DNA of 64,000 bases from Halogranum amylolyticum (GTDB lineage Archaea; Halobacteriota; Halobacteria; Halobacteriales; Haloferacaceae). The notes under the pieces were generated by a model, which did no database searches, was not told where the DNA came from, and saw nothing but the letters and a program-made list of their open reading frames with translations. The stretch is from contig NZ_FODV01000013.1 in NCBI RefSeq assembly GCF_900110465.1, positions 54,327 to 118,326 of the forward strand. The letters run 5' to 3'. Below, piece by piece: positions 44,470 through 52,798 of this stretch. Made by a program: the position numbers and the translations under genes. The number at the start of each line of letters is the position of its first letter. Position 1 is the first letter of the stretch.

Positions 44470-45954
44470 ATGGTATTTGGTATCGAAGAGACAACCATCA
44501 ATGAAATTCACCGAGCTTTCGAATCTGGCGATCTCACCAGTGAGGAACTTGTTGATGAGTATCTCGAACGGATCGAAGTCTATGACCGCAGCGGCCCCAA
44601 ACTAAATTCGATCCGAACAATTAACGATAATGCAAGCGATCGTGCGGCAGAACTCGATCAAACTCTTTCTGAATCCGGCGGGTTTGTCGGACCACTCCAC
44701 GGTATTCCTGTCGTTGTGAAAGATCATCTTGAAACGACGGATATGCCGACAACGTATGGTTCGGAAGCGTTCGAGGGCTATTACCCAGAATCCGAGTCGG
44801 AAGTCACACAGCGATTACGCGAAGCAGGTGCCATTATTCTGGCAAAAACGAATATGCCGGATTGGGCCACATCATGGTTCGGATTCTCCTCGATTGCAGG
44901 CCGAACTAAAAATCCATATAATCTGAATCACGACCCGGGTGGTTCAAGTAGTGGTACAGGAGCAGCCGTTGCGGCAAATCTCGGCGCTGTTGGGATCGGA
45001 TCTGACTGTGGAGGATCTATTCGTGTTCCCTCCTCATTCGATAACCTCGTTGGATTTCGCGTAACGCCAGGATTAATTAGTAGATCTGGGGTAAGTCCGT
45101 TGGTCTCTCAACAGGACACGGCCGGACCTATGACTCGAACTGTTCGTGATACGGCGAAATTATTGGATGTACTTGTCGGCTATGATAACCGCGATGATCT
45201 CTCTGGGAAATCTGAACTAGCCGCTGTCCGCGGATCGTATACGAATTCGTTAAATGAAGATGGATTACAAGGCGCACGAATTGGTGTGCTTCGAGACGGA
45301 TTTGGGGAGAATGATGCTGCAGAACAGGTTAATGACGTCGTTGAACTGGCATTGACAACGATTTCCAACCTTGGTGCCACGCTTGTAGATCCAGTTGAGA
45401 TTCCTGATCTAAATGACTATCTCAACGAGACCATGCTTTATGTGCTCCAATCAAAGAGCGATCTTAACGAGTTCCTCAATGAACGCGATACTCCCGTTTC
45501 ATCGGTAGAGGAACTCTATAAAAATGGCCAATATCATGAACTATTGGATTTGTTTATTGCGTTCGCAGAAGATGCCCCGAGTGACCTGACTGATCACCTT
45601 GAATACTGGAAACGTCGTAATGCTCAACACGCATTCCAAGAGGAGATTCTGAGTGTCTTTGCTAACAATAACCTTGATGCGATTGTATTTCCGGATGTCC
45701 AAGTCCCGCCCCCCTCCGAAGACGAAATCAGGGATGGGAAATACGAAACAATGACATTTGCAACAAATACGATTATTGCATCACAGTCGCTTTGTACTGC
45801 AGTATCTATTCCTGCCGGATTCACTGAATATGGCCTCCCTGTAGGGATAGAATTCCTTGGCAAACCCTACGATGAGTCCTCAATATTGAAGTTTGGGTAT
45901 GCATTCGAACAGGCGACGCAGCACCGAACTATTCCAGAAACAACATCTAGCTGA
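44470..45954 (+). CDS. Amidase signature family enzyme
   Basis: A 494-residue Ser-cisSer-Lys amidase. The catalytic lysine is in VVVKDHLET, the glycine-serine core is DPGGSSSGTGAAVAANLGAVGIG and the nucleophile in CGGSIRVPSSF. Start set at ATG 44470 (MVFGIEETTINEI); upstream in-frame sequence is rich in Cys and Ile and unlikely. The gene is clearly more AT-rich than its surroundings, suggesting separate arrival. Because allophanate hydrolase, the partner of urea carboxylase, belongs to this family, it could act on a carboxylated amide made by the adjacent cluster, but a general amidase is equally possible. Confidence 0.88.
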   Translation: MVFGIEETTINEIHRAFESGDLTSEELVDEYLERIEVYDRSGPKLNSIRTINDNASDRAAELDQTLSESGGFVGPLHGIPVVVKDHLETTDMPTTYGSEAFEGYYPESESEVTQRLREAGAIILAKTNMPDWATSWFGFSSIAGRTKNPYNLNHDPGGSSSGTGAAVAANLGAVGIGSDCGGSIRVPSSFDNLVGFRVTPGLISRSGVSPLVSQQDTAGPMTRTVRDTAKLLDVLVGYDNRDDLSGKSELAAVRGSYTNSLNEDGLQGARIGVLRDGFGENDAAEQVNDVVELALTTISNLGATLVDPVEIPDLNDYLNETMLYVLQSKSDLNEFLNERDTPVSSVEELYKNGQYHELLDLFIAFAEDAPSDLTDHLEYWKRRNAQHAFQEEILSVFANNNLDAIVFPDVQVPPPSEDEIRDGKYETMTFATNTIIASQSLCTAVSIPAGFTEYGLPVGIEFLGKPYDESSILKFGYAFEQATQHRTIPETTSS

Positions 45955-46170
45955 CCGATTGAAGCATATCGCTATTCGCTTTTATTTAAACCTAGTTAAT
46001 GTGGACACTGTCGATGAAAACGTACCGTTCATCATGCACAATGATTCGATGGTTGAACTCCATTCGCTATATGCTTGGAGGCCGTCAGTTCAGACATCTC
46101 CCAAGCGATGGGAGATATTTTCGGATACCTGCATTACTGGCGCTAAGTCCGGCTCAAAGACGATTTTAGG

Positions 46171-46368
46171 ATGACCGCGGATCACCCGCAGTACGTCGCG
46201 GCGAGCCGCGACGAGCGGTATCTGGTCGCCGTGACGTCTCTTCATCGTGAACAAATCATCTGACAAATCTACCTGAAGACGATCAACAGTTACGACTACG
46301 AGTACTGGTAGTTGCCGGACGGAGACAGTATCAAATCGAAGTACCACGGTCCAGCTGACGACGAGTGA
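46171..46368 (+). pseudogene. Decayed reading frame of unknown family
   Basis: One frame reads HPQYVAASRDERYLVAVTSL, then a stop, then LKTINSYDYEYW, a stop, and LPDGDSIKSKYHGPADDE with a stop at its end. The segments are protein-like and acidic, and the frame does not shift, so this looks like a small gene inactivated by two nonsense changes. Family unknown. The 220 bp between the amidase gene and this point shows nothing else. Confidence 0.35.
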
Positions 46369-46445
46369 GCCCGAAGCGTCGGCCCCTCGATGGCTCATTC
46401 GAATCCTCGGGACGGGTGAAGATTGTGGAACATCGAGAACGTACC

Positions 46446-46759
46446 CCACACCATGTTGCTTTGAGTCGTCGGGGACGTCTCCCGTTCGGTCACGGGACCA
46501 GTACCGACGCTACGAAAGTTTCTGCGAGAAAGCGGAGACTGGCTCACTGATGAGTCGCTGGATGCATGATCATCTTGACGAACTCGACATGCTCGGGCTC
46601 ATTTCGATCAAGAAGATGAACGAAGGATCGACTGGCGGCCAGTACAAGACAATCGCGTTGAGTGAGGATCTGAATGCGGTGTTAGAAGCACTGGATGAGA
46701 CAATTGCAGCAGTTGGTGTCCATCGCTCAGTCCAAGGCCGTCTGGACAAGCCCTATTAG
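46446..46759 (+). pseudogene. C-terminal fragment of an orc1/cdc6 gene
   Basis: The frame running through 46493 encodes SRDQYRRYESFCEKAETGSL followed by MHDHLDELDMLGLISIKKMN and EGSTGGQYKTIAL, the winged-helix domain of haloarchaeal Orc1/Cdc6 proteins. Nothing upstream encodes the AAA+ part. The piece from ATG 46550 could still be expressed as a 69-residue protein, but it is most simply a remnant of a lost replicon's initiator gene. Two ORB-like repeats follow within 150 bp. Confidence 0.7.
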
Positions 46760-46791
46760 TTGATAGCTGCTTGTCGTACGTTTGAGTGAAA

Positions 46792-46914
46792 AAGCACTGG
46801 AAACGACACTCTCTATGTCTGGTAGCCACCGAAACGAGACCATCGGCCTACTCACGGCGCTTCGCGACGGATTCTTCTCTTCAACCACTGAGATCAGTGT
46901 AAGCACTGGAAACA
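46792..46914. repeat. Two ORB-like repeats beside the orc1 remnant
   Basis: AAGCACTGGAAAC occurs at 46792-46804 and again at 46901-46913, 109 bp apart in the same orientation. The GGAAAC core also lies at the centre of the origin boxes near 57 kb and of haloarchaeal origin-recognition boxes in general. No G-string is attached, so these may be degenerate. Confidence 0.45.
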
Positions 46915-46968
46915 GTGGTGTCCGACAAAACACTGGACACTCACCCTCGGAGTGAACTGCCTCGTCTG

Positions 46969-47382
46969 TCATTCAACGGACGGTCGAGGAGCGTTTTCGT
47001 ATTTGACCATCTTCTCAGATTTATCCGAGATCGTCTCATAGATGCGCTGAAGCGTCTCTTCTGCGGCGAGGAGGTTGTGTTTCTCGAGAAACGCGCGGCC
47101 GTCGTCGGTAAGTCCGTAGAACTTCCATGGGTAGCCCTGACGACGTTCACCGTCCGAGAGTGAAACCTCTTTGACAATGCCAGCGTCGATTAGCTTCTGG
47201 ATATGCTTGTAGACAGTGGCATCGCTGACACCCGGGTTGAGTACCTCCAGTTCGTACATCGACGGGAGTTGCTTGGGATGCTGGAGGATGTTGTTGACGA
47301 GCGCGAATCGCGTCTGTTGGGTCACGAAATGAACCAACTCGCGATTATTCGCCTCCGTCGAGGTTCCCAAATCGGTGCTCAT
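46969..47382 (-). CDS. Winged-helix transcriptional regulator (PadR/MarR-like)
   Basis: A 137-residue regulator with a winged helix around LPSMYELEVLNPGVSDATVYKHIQKLIDAGIV, the wing GERRQGYPWKFYGLTDDG, and a C-terminal helix (LLAAEETLQRIYETISD) suited to dimerisation. Starts at ATG 47382. Divergent from the hypothetical gene at 47511, with a strong palindrome between the two, so it probably controls both itself and that gene. Confidence 0.8.
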   Translation of the reverse strand: MSTDLGTSTEANNRELVHFVTQQTRFALVNNILQHPKQLPSMYELEVLNPGVSDATVYKHIQKLIDAGIVKEVSLSDGERRQGYPWKFYGLTDDGRAFLEKHNLLAAEETLQRIYETISDKSEKMVKYENAPRPSVE

Positions 47383-47415
47383 GTGCACACCTACGCGATG
47401 CTCCACGGAGTAGTT

Positions 47416-47442
47416 TACCCTTGAGTAAATTACTCTAGGGTA
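47416..47442. promoter_or_regulatory. 27-bp palindromic operator
   Basis: TACCCTTGAGTAA, one central A, then TTACTCTAGGGTA: the arms match at 12 of 13 positions. It lies 34-60 bp before the start of the winged-helix regulator gene and within the shared intergenic region, the expected place for an autoregulatory dimer site. A related half word TTACTTAGTAAA follows at about 47467-47478. Confidence 0.65.
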
Positions 47443-47510
47443 TATCAGTCACTGTTAACTCGGTGAATTACTTAGTAAATCATCTCTCACACCGGTGAAA
47501 CAGTGAACAT

Positions 47511-48059
47511 ATGAGCGACGAAGAGGCATCGGTCCCCGACGATATTCTCACGAGTGCGAAGACACAACTCGACCAAGAGGAGATCTCACTCACGGATAAC
47601 GAGGAGATTCTCCACGCACTCAGCGAGCTCACACCAGCCTACGAGAACGAGCGCTCGTATTTCGTACTCGGAAACTACGACCGAGAACCAATTCGTCGGC
47701 TGAATCTCGTAGTTGACCGGCTCAACCGCCGTCCCGATGGCTACGCGTTCCGCATGGTCGATATCCGAGGCGAGTGGGACAACAGCATTCAGAAATTCTG
47801 TCTCATTGCTGACCTCGTGACATACCTTGTCGGTGTCACTGAAAAGGACCCGAGTGATTTCCTCGTCGAACAGGGATTGCTCGTCGGCACGACTGAATAC
47901 TTCTCGAAGAGTCACGTCCTCAAGCGGCAATATGAGAGCGAGGAACACCCGTTCGGTTGGATGCAGGACGGCGTTTTTGAGTTGTTCGACCAGGAGGGTC
48001 GACTCTATCAGTGGCAAACCGAAGATGACCTCGTCAACGTCACTGAAAATCTCCCGTAA
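47511..48059 (+). CDS. Conserved-looking hypothetical protein, divergent to a winged-helix regulator
   Basis: A 182-residue acidic soluble protein with no membrane helix or signal peptide. Landmarks are SYFVLGNYDREPIRRLNLVV, AFRMVDIRGEWDNS, KFCLIADLVTYLVGVTEKDP and FGWMQDGVFELFDQEGRLYQ. The middle resembles no enzyme I can name. Codon use and acidity are typically haloarchaeal, so it is surely coding. Its divergent position and the shared operator suggest it is the target of the regulator. Confidence 0.75.
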   Translation: MSDEEASVPDDILTSAKTQLDQEEISLTDNEEILHALSELTPAYENERSYFVLGNYDREPIRRLNLVVDRLNRRPDGYAFRMVDIRGEWDNSIQKFCLIADLVTYLVGVTEKDPSDFLVEQGLLVGTTEYFSKSHVLKRQYESEEHPFGWMQDGVFELFDQEGRLYQWQTEDDLVNVTENLP

Positions 48060-48335
48060 CGAGCACTGAGAAAACCGAATTGAGAATTAATCTACAAATC
48101 CGATATTTGGTGCGCTTATGTTAGTTAATACGACACCAACCTTGACTCCAGCACACACCACTGTTTCCTGTGTTCTAGTGGAATCTACATAACGCACATA
48201 ATCTTGATCAAACCGAGAATTGACTGAGCCATCGGCAGATACGCTCGATAGGAGTATGCCCGAATGGGCCCGCTGCGACGACGACTACGCCGCGTTCATA
48301 CATTAGGCCTGCTCCGTATCAGCGTCTGTATCCTC
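48060..48335. other. Short intergenic region, nothing recognised
   Basis: About 275 bp between convergent genes with a few AT-rich words and no recognised gene, repeat or RNA. Confidence 0.4.
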
Positions 48336-48569
48336 CTACTCGTCGAGGTCTGGGAGATTCGCGTCCCAATCTGGGTTCTCGTCGTAGTAATCGCCCTCGA
48401 ACTGTTCGCTCACGGCCGCGAGGCCAATCAAACTCGCTGTGTGTGCGTCGTACGCATCAGGGTTGATCGCCCAACACTCGCCCTTGTGCATCGTGAGGAT
48501 ACAGATGCCAAGCCCGACAATCAGCCACCCTTGCGTGGAATCGAGAGCCTCCTCACGCGCGTTGGACAC
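48336..48569 (-). CDS. Small acidic hypothetical protein
   Basis: A 77-residue frame with a GTG start: MSNAREEALDSTQGWLIVGL, then ICILTMHKGECWAINPDAYD, and an acidic tail EGDYYDENPDWDANLPDLDE. The strongly acidic composition and ordered hydrophobic middle look like a real haloarchaeal protein. I do not recognise a family. Confidence 0.45.
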   Translation of the reverse strand: MSNAREEALDSTQGWLIVGLGICILTMHKGECWAINPDAYDAHTASLIGLAAVSEQFEGDYYDENPDWDANLPDLDE

Positions 48570-48698
48570 TTCAGTCGCTCATCTCTTGTACCTCTCAGTG
48601 ACGTAGCGGCACACCGTATTTTTATGGAATTCGATCATTCTTCGAGAGAGCTATTCGTCCGAGCTAAGAACTTGTGTCGAGCTTATATATAAATTAGA

Positions 48699-49568
48699 CT
48701 ACATATCAGACGGGTCGACCTGAATTTGAACCTTGATCCCGTCAGGGTCGTGGATGACGAGACCGTTATCGGTCTCAGTCACTGGTATCTCGCTGCTTTC
48801 CAGTCGCGATTGAACAGCAGTGAGCGCATCCTGATCTGGGACAATCATCTCAAACCATGACAGCCCACGTCCGTTGACAGGGGCTGTTCGGTGATGCCAC
48901 GTATTCGCTCCGATGTGATGGTGATATCCACCCGCGGACACGAAGGACGCGGCAGGCACTGTCGTCTGCACCTCGAACCCGAGGGTGTCCACGTAGAAGT
49001 CCCTGAACGCGTCCAGCGAAGAGACCTCGAGATGTATATGTCCGATATCCGTTCCAGAAGGTGCCTGGGCGTCACCTGCGGCAGCGGCTTCGATGCTGTC
49101 GAGATCGAGCGGCTCTGTGCTGATCCGAACACGACCGTCGTCACTGCGGGGCCACTCGTCCCGTGGGAAGTCGCGGTAGATTTCGATCCCATTCCCTTCC
49201 GGGTCAGTGAGGTACAGAGCCTCGCTGACCCAGTGGTCGGATGCACCACCGAGTTGCCAGTGAGTTCGTATCCGCGCCAGCGCGTCACCGAGCGCCGCCC
49301 GTGAGGGTACTCTGAAAGCTGTGTGGTAGAGTCCGGTGCCTGACCGATGCCGTGTAGGTGCGTCTGCATCCTCTTCGAGGACGAGTAGCGGGGTGTCCGC
49401 AACACCGAGAACCGTCCAGGTATCGGATTCTTCGAGCACACTGAGGCCAACGACGGTTCGGTAGAACTCGGTCAGTTCGTCAAGGTCATTGACGCAGAGT
49501 GCAGTTCGACCGATATGCGTCCCCTGCGGGAGCGTGTCTGTATTTGATGACGTGGTCATGGTGGACAT
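48699..49568 (-). CDS. Two-domain VOC protein, catechol 2,3-dioxygenase (CatE)-like
   Basis: A 289-residue protein with two vicinal-oxygen-chelate modules (about residues 20-130 and 165-285). The C-terminal module has likely metal ligands in GHIHLEVSSLDAF, GGYHHHIGANTW and SWFEMIVPD (His, His, Glu), as in extradiol dioxygenases of the CatE type. ATG 49568 follows the doxX stop by one base, so translation is coupled. Part of an HxlR-controlled operon that in other organisms responds to quinones and catechols. Confidence 0.88.
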   Translation of the reverse strand: MSTMTTSSNTDTLPQGTHIGRTALCVNDLDELTEFYRTVVGLSVLEESDTWTVLGVADTPLLVLEEDADAPTRHRSGTGLYHTAFRVPSRAALGDALARIRTHWQLGGASDHWVSEALYLTDPEGNGIEIYRDFPRDEWPRSDDGRVRISTEPLDLDSIEAAAAGDAQAPSGTDIGHIHLEVSSLDAFRDFYVDTLGFEVQTTVPAASFVSAGGYHHHIGANTWHHRTAPVNGRGLSWFEMIVPDQDALTAVQSRLESSEIPVTETDNGLVIHDPDGIKVQIQVDPSDM

Positions 49569-49569
49569 C

Positions 49570-49816
49570 TTAGAGACCGATGTTGAGCGCGTACGGCCAG
49601 GCGGTTCCACTAAGCGCGACGAGTACGAGCGCAGCGCCAAAGAGCGTGGCGTTCTTCAGAAAGTTCGTCATCTCGGCCTGCCGTTGTTGGGGGTCGTCGA
49701 CCGACCAAAAGTCGTGCATGACGGGCGTCACACCGAGGAAGAACAGCGCGATCACCACTGCACCGACGAGTGGGCCATCAGGAAGGCGAGGCCGCCAGCC
49801 GTGGTCTCCAGCGCCA
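49570..49816 (-). pseudogene. doxX-family gene with an internal deletion
   Basis: The start ATG overlaps the stop of the upstream SDR gene (TAATG) and reads MALETTAGGLAFLMAHSS, a normal DoxX beginning, but then meets a stop. The C-terminal half continues in another frame as VGAVVIALFFLGVTPVMHDF and FLKNATLFGAALVLVALSG to the stop at 49570. About 60-70 codons covering two middle helices are missing between the pieces. So the gene is non-functional, though the distal part is open and the downstream VOC gene is intact. Confidence 0.7.
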
Positions 49817-50518
49817 TTAGGGCGCTACCTCCGGTTGGCCGCCGGTCATCTGGACGATCTGACCCCTCACGCCTTCGTTTGTCAGTAAGTGGAACACTTC
49901 GTCGACGATGGCCTCTGGGGCAGTCCACTCCGAGAAGTCGGCATCGGGCATCGCCTCACGGTTCCCCGGAACGTCGATGAGGAACGGGGCGAGCGCGTTG
50001 ACGCGGGCATCGAGTTCGACGTCGAGCAACTCGGTCAGCGTGCGAACCGCGCCCTTCCCCACGTTGTACGCGAGCGTTCCTCGGACCGGATCGATTGCGC
50101 GGTCTGAGCTGAACAGAACGACTCCGCTTTGCGAGGTGAGGTGGTCCGCGAAGGTCTTGACGGTCAGGAACGCCGTCGTGGCGTGGCGATTGAGGGCGGC
50201 TTGGAATGCATCGCCGTCGGTATCGCTGACGCCACCCATCGAGAACCCGCCAGCCAGCGCAACGATGTGATCGACTGACCCCTGTTCGTCGGCCACAGTC
50301 TCAGCGAACGCTTCGACCGCTGCCTGATCGGTTAGATCGACCTGGTGGTACGACACCGCGTCGGCGTGCTCAGCGCGGGTTTCGACGTCATCTCTCGCTG
50401 TGTCGGTGACGTAGGTACCGATAACGGTGGCATCACTGTTGACGAGTTGGTCCGTCACGTACGGGCCCATATTGCCGGTCGCGCCGGTCACGAGCACCGT
50501 CGAGTGTTGTAGTTCCAT
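49817..50518 (-). CDS. SDR family oxidoreductase
   Basis: A 233-residue atypical short-chain dehydrogenase. The nucleotide motif is VTGATGNMG, followed by HIVALAGGFSMGG in place of NNAG, and the catalytic Ser and Tyr-x3-Lys are in LFSSDRA and AYNVGKGAV. It is first in the operon SDR-doxX-VOC, divergent from an HxlR regulator, a combination expected for quinone or electrophile reduction. Confidence 0.87.
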   Translation of the reverse strand: MELQHSTVLVTGATGNMGPYVTDQLVNSDATVIGTYVTDTARDDVETRAEHADAVSYHQVDLTDQAAVEAFAETVADEQGSVDHIVALAGGFSMGGVSDTDGDAFQAALNRHATTAFLTVKTFADHLTSQSGVVLFSSDRAIDPVRGTLAYNVGKGAVRTLTELLDVELDARVNALAPFLIDVPGNREAMPDADFSEWTAPEAIVDEVFHLLTNEGVRGQIVQMTGGQPEVAP

Positions 50519-50580
50519 TACATTACCTAGTTTGTTTCCAAACCCATATATAGCTCAGGCAACAATAGTGTAACCAAGTA
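50519..50580. promoter_or_regulatory. Divergent promoter with candidate HxlR operator
   Basis: The 62-bp gap between the SDR and hxlR-type genes contains GTTTGTTTCCAAAC (50530-50543), an inverted repeat with 5-bp arms, close to the SDR start, and TATA-like CATATATAG at about 50545-50553. Its placement suits repression of the SDR operon by the HxlR-type protein. Confidence 0.4.
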
Positions 50581-50934
50581 ATGGCGACCCAACCACCATC
50601 GACTGAGACTGACGAAGACACCGAGGTCGAACGGCGGAATGCAGACGTCTGCAACGTCGTTGGAGCTGTCGAAGAGATGGGGGCGAAGTGGAAGCTTATC
50701 ATCCTCAACGACCTGCGTGACGGTGAAAAGCGCTTCAACGAACTCAAGCGCTCGACGGGCGCGAGCTCCTACACGCTCTCGCGTGTGCTCGACGACCTGG
50801 AGGAGCAAGGGTTCATCGAGAACCGAAAGGAGTTCGAATCGCCGGTCGCGAGTTATTACACGCTGACTGAGAAGGGAGATGCCCTCTGTCCCGTGTTCGA
50901 ATCGCTCGACGCCTGGGGCGAGGACTGGCTATGA
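50581..50934 (+). CDS. HxlR-family transcriptional regulator
   Basis: A 117-residue winged-helix regulator. Family features are CNVVGAVEEMGAKWKLIILN at about residues 24-43, RFNELKRSTGASSYTLSRVL as the reading head and the wing segment YYTLTEKG. Cys24 lies just before the first conserved helix, where redox-sensing relatives (YodB, CatR, HypR) carry their reactive cysteine. It is divergent from the SDR-doxX-VOC operon and probably represses it until quinones or oxidants appear. Confidence 0.9.
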   Translation: MATQPPSTETDEDTEVERRNADVCNVVGAVEEMGAKWKLIILNDLRDGEKRFNELKRSTGASSYTLSRVLDDLEEQGFIENRKEFESPVASYYTLTEKGDALCPVFESLDAWGEDWL

Positions 50935-51109
50935 GAGGTGTCCGACCGAGTAACCAGTCGACGATGATCGAACCATTTTGAGCGACTCAAACAGCGTACG
51001 ACTCGGGCACTACCTGTCTCCCTCTCGGTAACTGTTGACCTCCTACTCACGTGTTAATCCCAGTACCTGTGCAGTCGGAAGTGACCAGCCGTGAACTGCC
51101 TCGGGGTCA

Positions 51110-52372
51110 TAGTCCCTAAGATAAGATTTGCAACCGAGAGTCGAGGAACTCATCAATCCAGGACTTGGCGAAGCTGAGTTTGGAGGTGAGCCGTGCGAAC
51201 AGGTCTCCGATGAGAGCGCGGAATTAGTGAGTAAGAGAAGTATTGCAACTACGAATCCATCGATTCGTACTCCAAAAGGGTCGGAACGGGCGCTTACAAT
51301 TGGCCTACTCCCAGGACTTAGCTTGCGAACTATCCTCCGCGCTCTCGACGATCAGCGGCGATGCTTCCCATTTCAGGCTCTTCCAAACCTGCTCAATTGG
51401 ATTAAGATCCGGCGATCCAACCGGCAGAAAGACGAAATCGATACCCAGTTGATGAGCGCGTTTCCGCGTGTACTCACACGTGTGCGCGAAGTGATTGTCT
51501 AAGACGAGCAGAATCCGCCTCGCAGGATTCTGCTCGCGGATCCGTTCGAGACACTCGCAGATTCGCTCTTTCGTCTGATCTTCCGGGAAACTTACCACGC
51601 TCTCGCCGTTGAGTGCGTAGAACCCGACCGCTGGTTCAAAAATCTGAACCAGCGGTCGTTCGATGTGCGGATCATCGACGTACCACATCCGACGTGAGTT
51701 ATCGTACGGCTGGGGATGTGACGCATCAAAAAAGCCGATAACGGTTCCACCATCTGTGCAGACATCGTCATCACCGACCCAGCCTTTCTCATCGTCGCCC
51801 TCGCGTTTGTTATGAGGCTCATCTTGGTGCTCGTCGAGCGCGTCGTCGACGCGCTCGTCGAGAATGTCTTCGGCGTTATCCGGCCGAGAGGGTCTTTTTG
51901 ATCGAGGGATTGCGTAGGAGAGACCGAGGTTTCTGAGGAACTCACTGAGATACACCGGATGGTACTCGACGCCAAATTCCTCGTTGAGAAGGTGCTGAAT
52001 CTCCTGTGGTTTCCACGGCTGGCCATCGCGGAGGAGTTCAAGCAGTTGTTGCTGTTGATCTTCGCCGAGCTTCGGGGGACGTCCGTCCCCGAAGTTCGGC
52101 GTCAGTTGGCCGAGGCCACCTTCATTCCAGCGACGCGCCCAGCGACTGCCGGTTGATTCGGACTTGCCGACACGGTTGGCGGCCTCTTCGAGCGTGTCGC
52201 CCTCGTAGAGATTCTTGACGAAGGTGAGGCGGCGGACGACCTTCGGATCGTCCGCCTCCGAAAGCAACCGATCGAGATCTTCCTCACTCAGATGCCGCAC
52301 GATCTCTTTTCGACGGTCTTTGCTCATTGGTATCCTCTCTCACCCCACCCCCAAAACTTCCCTTACGCACTA
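51110..52372 (-). mobile_element. IS630-family insertion sequence
   Basis: About 1.26 kb bounded by TA dinucleotides (51110-51111 and 52371-52372 or the adjacent TA). The terminal sequences TAGTCCCTAAGATAAGATTT and, on the opposite strand, TAGTGCGTAAGGGAAGTTTT match at about 15 of 20 positions, as expected for terminal inverted repeats with TA target duplication. It encodes one intact transposase and interrupts the small hairpin element. Confidence 0.75.
51305..52327 (-). CDS. IS630-family transposase
   Basis: A 340-residue transposase. N-terminal helix-turn-helix region: EEAANRVGKSESTGSRWARR and a winged second helix-turn-helix (WKPQEIQHLLNEEFGVEYHP). The DDE catalytic domain shows the first Asp in IGFFDASHPQP, the second in LLVLDNHFAHT and the Glu in PDLNPIEQVWKSLK. 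An extra acidic insertion (about residues 160-195) precedes the first Asp. The frame is open throughout, so the element may be active. Confidence 0.92.
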   Translation of the reverse strand: MSKDRRKEIVRHLSEEDLDRLLSEADDPKVVRRLTFVKNLYEGDTLEEAANRVGKSESTGSRWARRWNEGGLGQLTPNFGDGRPPKLGEDQQQQLLELLRDGQPWKPQEIQHLLNEEFGVEYHPVYLSEFLRNLGLSYAIPRSKRPSRPDNAEDILDERVDDALDEHQDEPHNKREGDDEKGWVGDDDVCTDGGTVIGFFDASHPQPYDNSRRMWYVDDPHIERPLVQIFEPAVGFYALNGESVVSFPEDQTKERICECLERIREQNPARRILLVLDNHFAHTCEYTRKRAHQLGIDFVFLPVGSPDLNPIEQVWKSLKWEASPLIVESAEDSSQAKSWE

Positions 52373-52397
52373 TAAAGCCCCGAGGCACTCGCCTTAC

Positions 52398-52661
52398 TTA
52401 TCTGTAGAAGTCGTCGAACAGAATGAAAGGAGAGCGATCCAGCAGGATATCCGCTACGGCACCACCTCCGACGGCGTTGATCGTCGCAATTGTGACGACG
52501 CCGAACACCGGGATGTCGGCTTGCGTTGCAACGATGGTGCCTGTCGTAGTAAAGGCGGCGAGCCCGATCGCATCCGAGAACAGCGTCAGCGGATGAGTAT
52601 CGGCTGACTCGAGTGCAGCACTCACCCCGATCGCTACCCAGCGTGCACGCGATGAGCCCAA
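52398..52661 (-). pseudogene. UPF0126/TRIC-channel-like gene fragment
   Basis: The frame encodes ADTHPLTLFSDAIGLAAFTT, TGTIVATQADIPVFGVVTIA, TINAVGGGAVADILLDRSPF and FDDFY, the repeat core of UPF0126 (TRIC-type cation channel) membrane proteins. It then enters the hairpin element and stops. The N-terminal half is missing and the C-terminal helices are cut, so it is a middle fragment only. Confidence 0.65.
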
Positions 52662-52798
52662 TCGTATGTCGAACCGACTAGCTGGGCTGATGCTGTTTTC
52701 ACACCAACAGATTTCTCGCCTTCTGCAGTCACGAAGTAATTGCGTCCTCGGAGAATATCAACACTTCCCCGAATCCCGATGAAAGGAGCGATACGACG

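Larger units (their letters stand above)
51091..52403. mobile_element. 50-nt hairpin element, copy A, split by an IS630 insertion
   Basis: The two ends are GTGAACTGCCTCGGGGTCA at 51091-51109 and AAGCCCCGAGGCACTCGCCT onward at 52375-52403. Joined, they form the same stem (CTGCCTCGGGG with CCCCGAGGCA) as the intact copy at 53810-53856. On the minus strand the element directly follows TTCTAC inside a UPF0126 gene fragment. This is the pattern of a tiny IS200/IS605-type (PATE-like) non-autonomous element. Confidence 0.6.

Noticed and set aside
46090..46449. Leftward 119-codon frame
   Set aside because: It is antisense to the decayed rightward frame and lacks any recognisable domain.
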